Origin: Ensifer adhaerens
Lineage (GTDB): Bacteria; Pseudomonadota; Alphaproteobacteria; Rhizobiales; Rhizobiaceae
DNA length: 64,000 bases
Assembly (NCBI GenBank): GCA_900215285.1
Contig: OCMG01000004.1
Coordinates: 2,402,001 to 2,466,000, forward strand
Direction: 5' to 3'
Both the position numbers and the translations under genes were made by a program. Under the pieces are notes generated by a model. The model saw only the letters and a program-made list of their open reading frames with translations. It did not search any database and had not been told where the DNA came from. Positions 61,960 to 64,000 of this stretch are shown in pieces (position 1 is the stretch's first letter; every line of letters begins with the position of its first letter).

Positions 61960-62056
61960 TTTGCCGTCCAACCCTTGCCAACCTCCCCACCTCCCTTGAA
62001 TACTCCCCACCAGGCCCGGAACCCCTCGTGATTCCCGGCTCTGGGGACACATATCC

Positions 62057-63079
62057 ATGAATCTCTTCCGGTCGCCGGGGCGCACTCTGGCGAATATCGT
62101 GTTGTTCAATCTCACGGTCGTGGTGATCGCGACCTTTGCCTACATGTGGGCGGGGTGGGATTTCGGCGATGCGTTCTACATGGTGCTGCTCACCGTCTAT
62201 ACGGTCGGCTATGGCGAAGTGCATCCGATCGACACGACCTATCTCCATCTGGTGACCGTGTTCCTGATGATCTTCGGCTGCACGGGGATGATCCTTCTGA
62301 CCGGTGCGCTCATTCAGTTTCTCACCATCACGCAGATCCGGCAAATCCTGGGGAGCAATCGCATGCAATCCGAAATCGACAAGCTGAAGGACCATGTCAT
62401 CGTCGTCGGCTTCGGGCGCATCGGCTACATGCTGGCGCGGGAGCTCAAGGCGGCGGGGCGGAAATTCGTCGTGCTGGAAATGAGCGAGGCGCGGGCGTCC
62501 GAGATCCGCGAGAACGGCTATCTCTGTCTCGTCGGCGACGGCACGCATGAAGACGTGCTGAAACATGCCGGGATCGAGCGGGCGCATACGCTGGCCTGCG
62601 TGCTGCCGAACGATGCGGCCAATGTCTTCATCACGCTCTCGGCCCGCGCGCTCAATCCGAAGATCGAGATCATCGCGCGCGGCGAGGTGCCGTCCACCGA
62701 GAACAAGCTGAAACAGGCCGGCGCCGACAAGGTCGTGCTGCCGGCGCATATCGGCGCGGAGCGGATCGCCGAGCTGATCCTCTATCCGGAGGCTGCGCGG
62801 CGGCTGAGGACCAGTTCGCAGATGCAGGAGCTGGAGCACTCCCTGCGCGGTCTTGGGCTCGAGATGGATGTCGTGATCGTCCCGGCTGAGGGCCCGTTGA
62901 CCGGGCTTTCCATCGCCGAGATCGAGGCGAAGGCGCATGGCGGTTTCTTCATCGTGCAGGTGAACCGACAGAGCGGCGAGACTGTTGCGTCACCCGATCC
63001 TGCGCTGGTGGTCGAGAGCGGCGACGGGATTGTCATTGTGGGGCGCAGCGTGACGGCGGCACGGGCCTTGTTCGGGTAG
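62057..63079 (+). CDS. Potassium channel with RCK (TrkA-N) domain
   Basis: A 340-residue two-helix channel. The first helix (about residues 11-33), pore loop with selectivity filter TVGYGE and second helix (about 70-93) are followed by an RCK domain starting HVIVVGFGRIGYMLARELKAAG, a Rossmann nucleotide or ligand site, and a TrkA-C-like end. It should conduct K+ and open or close with ligand binding. The ATG at 62057 comes just after a GGGGACAC sequence. It is transcribed away from the DUF4062 gene with a gap of about 165 bases. Confidence 0.9.
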   Translation: MNLFRSPGRTLANIVLFNLTVVVIATFAYMWAGWDFGDAFYMVLLTVYTVGYGEVHPIDTTYLHLVTVFLMIFGCTGMILLTGALIQFLTITQIRQILGSNRMQSEIDKLKDHVIVVGFGRIGYMLARELKAAGRKFVVLEMSEARASEIRENGYLCLVGDGTHEDVLKHAGIERAHTLACVLPNDAANVFITLSARALNPKIEIIARGEVPSTENKLKQAGADKVVLPAHIGAERIAELILYPEAARRLRTSSQMQELEHSLRGLGLEMDVVIVPAEGPLTGLSIAEIEAKAHGGFFIVQVNRQSGETVASPDPALVVESGDGIVIVGRSVTAARALFG

Positions 63080-63190
63080 GGAGCTGCGCCCTATCCCGCC
63101 TCCGTCTTGGGCAAGTCTCCTCAGATTAAATCTCTGTAACCTGTGGAACTCGCCGCATTCGCGTCCGCAATTCAGGCTAGACCTTTTTTT

Positions 63191-63242
63191 GACGCGCTGC
63201 TCCCCAGGCAGGCTTGTGCGATACCCAGGCAGGCGGCGCGTC
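63191..63242. promoter_or_regulatory. Repeat cluster upstream of the DUF1800 gene
   Basis: CCCAGGCAGGC occurs at 63203-63213 and 63224-63234, exactly 21 bases apart, two helical turns. GACGCGC (63191-63197) and GCGCGTC (63236-63242) bracket the pair as inverted copies. The spacing suits a pair of regulator sites about 40-90 bases before the ATG at 63280. Confidence 0.4.
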
Positions 63243-63279
63243 ACCGTTCGTTTCAGGCCTGCAGAAGGATGTGTCTCCC

Positions 63280-64000
63280 ATGGCGCTTGCAGATGAGATG
63301 GCTCTGACGGCGCAACGGCGCTTCGGTTTTGGCCCCGTTCCTGATGGATGGCGCAAGATCGGCGGCGATGCGCATGATAGCGTTCTTTTGCAACTCGACG
63401 ATTATCGCTATTCCGATGGCTCGGGCCTGCTTGCTTCTTCCGATATCCTGCGCGAGTTGCGCGAACGTCAGCGGCAGGTCCGCGACGCGCGTGCGGCTCT
63501 GGCCGGTGCGCCCACGCCCGTGAATGGATCGGCCATGGCGCCGGCCGGCAGCATGGCGAAAATGCAGGACCCGGCGTCATCGGCCGTTACCGCCGACAAC
63601 AAGGAAATCTTCAAGCAGAAGAATGAGTTCGTCCGCACCCAGTTTGAGAACGAAGCGGCCTATCGCCAGCAGATGGCCATCACCTCCGACCGTCCGCTCG
63701 TCGAGCGGCTGACGGATTTTTGGGCAGGGCATTTCTGCATTTCCTGCTCCAAGGGCGAGGATGTGCGGGTGCTTGCCGGTGCCTATGAGCGCGAGGCGAT
63801 CCGGCCCTATGTCACCGGGCGGTTTCGCGACATGCTGGGCGCAGTGATGCATCACCCGGCCATGCTCTACTATCTGGACAATCAGGTTTCCTTCGGGCCG
63901 AATTCCAGGGCCGGGCTGAAGCAGAAGAAGGGGCTCAACGAAAATCTCGGCCGCGAACTGATGGAATTGCACACGGTCGGCGTCAAGGCCGGCTACAATC
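63280..64000 (+). CDS. DUF1800 family protein, partial (5' part)
   Basis: The frame opens at ATG 63280, with AGAAGGATG upstream, and runs off the window after about 240 residues. It begins with MALTAQRRFGFGP and has VERLTDFWAGHFCIS, HHPAMLYYLDNQ and NLGRELMELHTVG, the hallmarks of DUF1800. DUF1800 genes usually precede a DUF1501 sulfatase-like gene and encode exported proteins of unknown role; no normal signal peptide is seen here. Confidence 0.9.
   Translation, partial: MALADEMALTAQRRFGFGPVPDGWRKIGGDAHDSVLLQLDDYRYSDGSGLLASSDILRELRERQRQVRDARAALAGAPTPVNGSAMAPAGSMAKMQDPASSAVTADNKEIFKQKNEFVRTQFENEAAYRQQMAITSDRPLVERLTDFWAGHFCISCSKGEDVRVLAGAYEREAIRPYVTGRFRDMLGAVMHHPAMLYYLDNQVSFGPNSRAGLKQKKGLNENLGRELMELHTVGVKAGYN

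Overview
The window looks like a chromosomal segment of an alphaproteobacterium of the order Rhizobiales, most likely family Rhizobiaceae (Agrobacterium/Rhizobium-like). Supporting signs are the high G+C, the AcpXL-LpxXL cluster for the very-long-chain acyl group of lipid A, an FnrN-type regulator with ccoNOQP and ccoGHIS, CbiD plus CobK in one B12 cluster, an LdtR/LdtP pair, a DUF6163 gene and rhizobial palindromic intergenic repeats. I do not go below family level. Apart from one A+T-rich patch (about 60.6-61.96 kb) the window reads as core genome. I saw no tRNA, rRNA, CRISPR array, prophage or insertion sequence.

Layout. 0-1 kb: a membrane acyltransferase cut by the window edge. 1.2-7.2 kb: cobalamin synthesis, cbiD-cobK leftward and cobA-cobB-cobC-cobD rightward with ATGA overlaps. 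7.3-7.8 kb: a minimal L,D-transpeptidase. 7.8-10.1 kb: fnrN and hemN, divergent around an anaerobox. 10.2-15.6 kb: acpXL, fabZ-like, two ketosynthase genes, an alcohol dehydrogenase-like gene and lpxXL; one ketosynthase has lost its catalytic Cys. 15.7-17.7 kb: glutaminase, a GFA-fold protein and a hemerythrin-domain protein. 17.8-26.0 kb: ccoNOQP and ccoGHIS, each behind its own FNR/FixK-type box. 26.1-28.4 kb: gnd, behind a hairpin that pairs its ribosome-binding site, overlapping a metallo-beta-lactamase-fold gene.

28.4-41.4 kb: a carbohydrate locus. A LacI-type regulator faces a four-gene ABC importer, then a GH2 beta-mannosidase-like enzyme, a TIM-barrel isomerase/epimerase, a Gfo/Idh/MocA dehydrogenase, an aldo-keto reductase and a GH43 enzyme. 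None of the hydrolases has a signal peptide, so oligosaccharides are probably imported intact and cut inside the cell. Two matching operators lie in the regulator-importer gap. 41.4-41.5 kb: palindromic repeats. 41.5-46.8 kb: a GT41 (O-GlcNAc-transferase-like) protein and znuA / znuC-znuB-zur.

46.9-52.6 kb: an MDR oxidoreductase, a gamma-carbonic-anhydrase-like protein, a TerC-family protein, dusA, an RDD protein, hemB and DUF6163. 52.7-54.8 kb: ldtR and ldtP. 55-57.5 kb: three homologous small secreted proteins of unknown function with a nucleoside deoxyribosyltransferase between the first two. 57.6-60.5 kb: uvrB with a long N-terminal extension. 60.6-61.9 kb: the A+T-rich patch with a DUF4062 gene, the best candidate for recently acquired DNA and possibly defence. 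62.0-64 kb: a K+ channel with an RCK domain and the start of a DUF1800 gene.

How it fits together. FnrN, hemN and both cbb3 operons carry matching TTGA-N6-TCAA sites and form a low-oxygen respiration module. The acpXL cluster and the L,D-transpeptidase genes shape the envelope. The LacI-controlled locus feeds plant-type oligosaccharides into the cell, and gnd sits on a main hexose catabolic route. The strongest candidates for something not fully described are the Cys-less ketosynthase partner, the DUF4062 patch, the three-paralogue secreted family, the His-rich ZnuC tail and the gnd leader hairpin.
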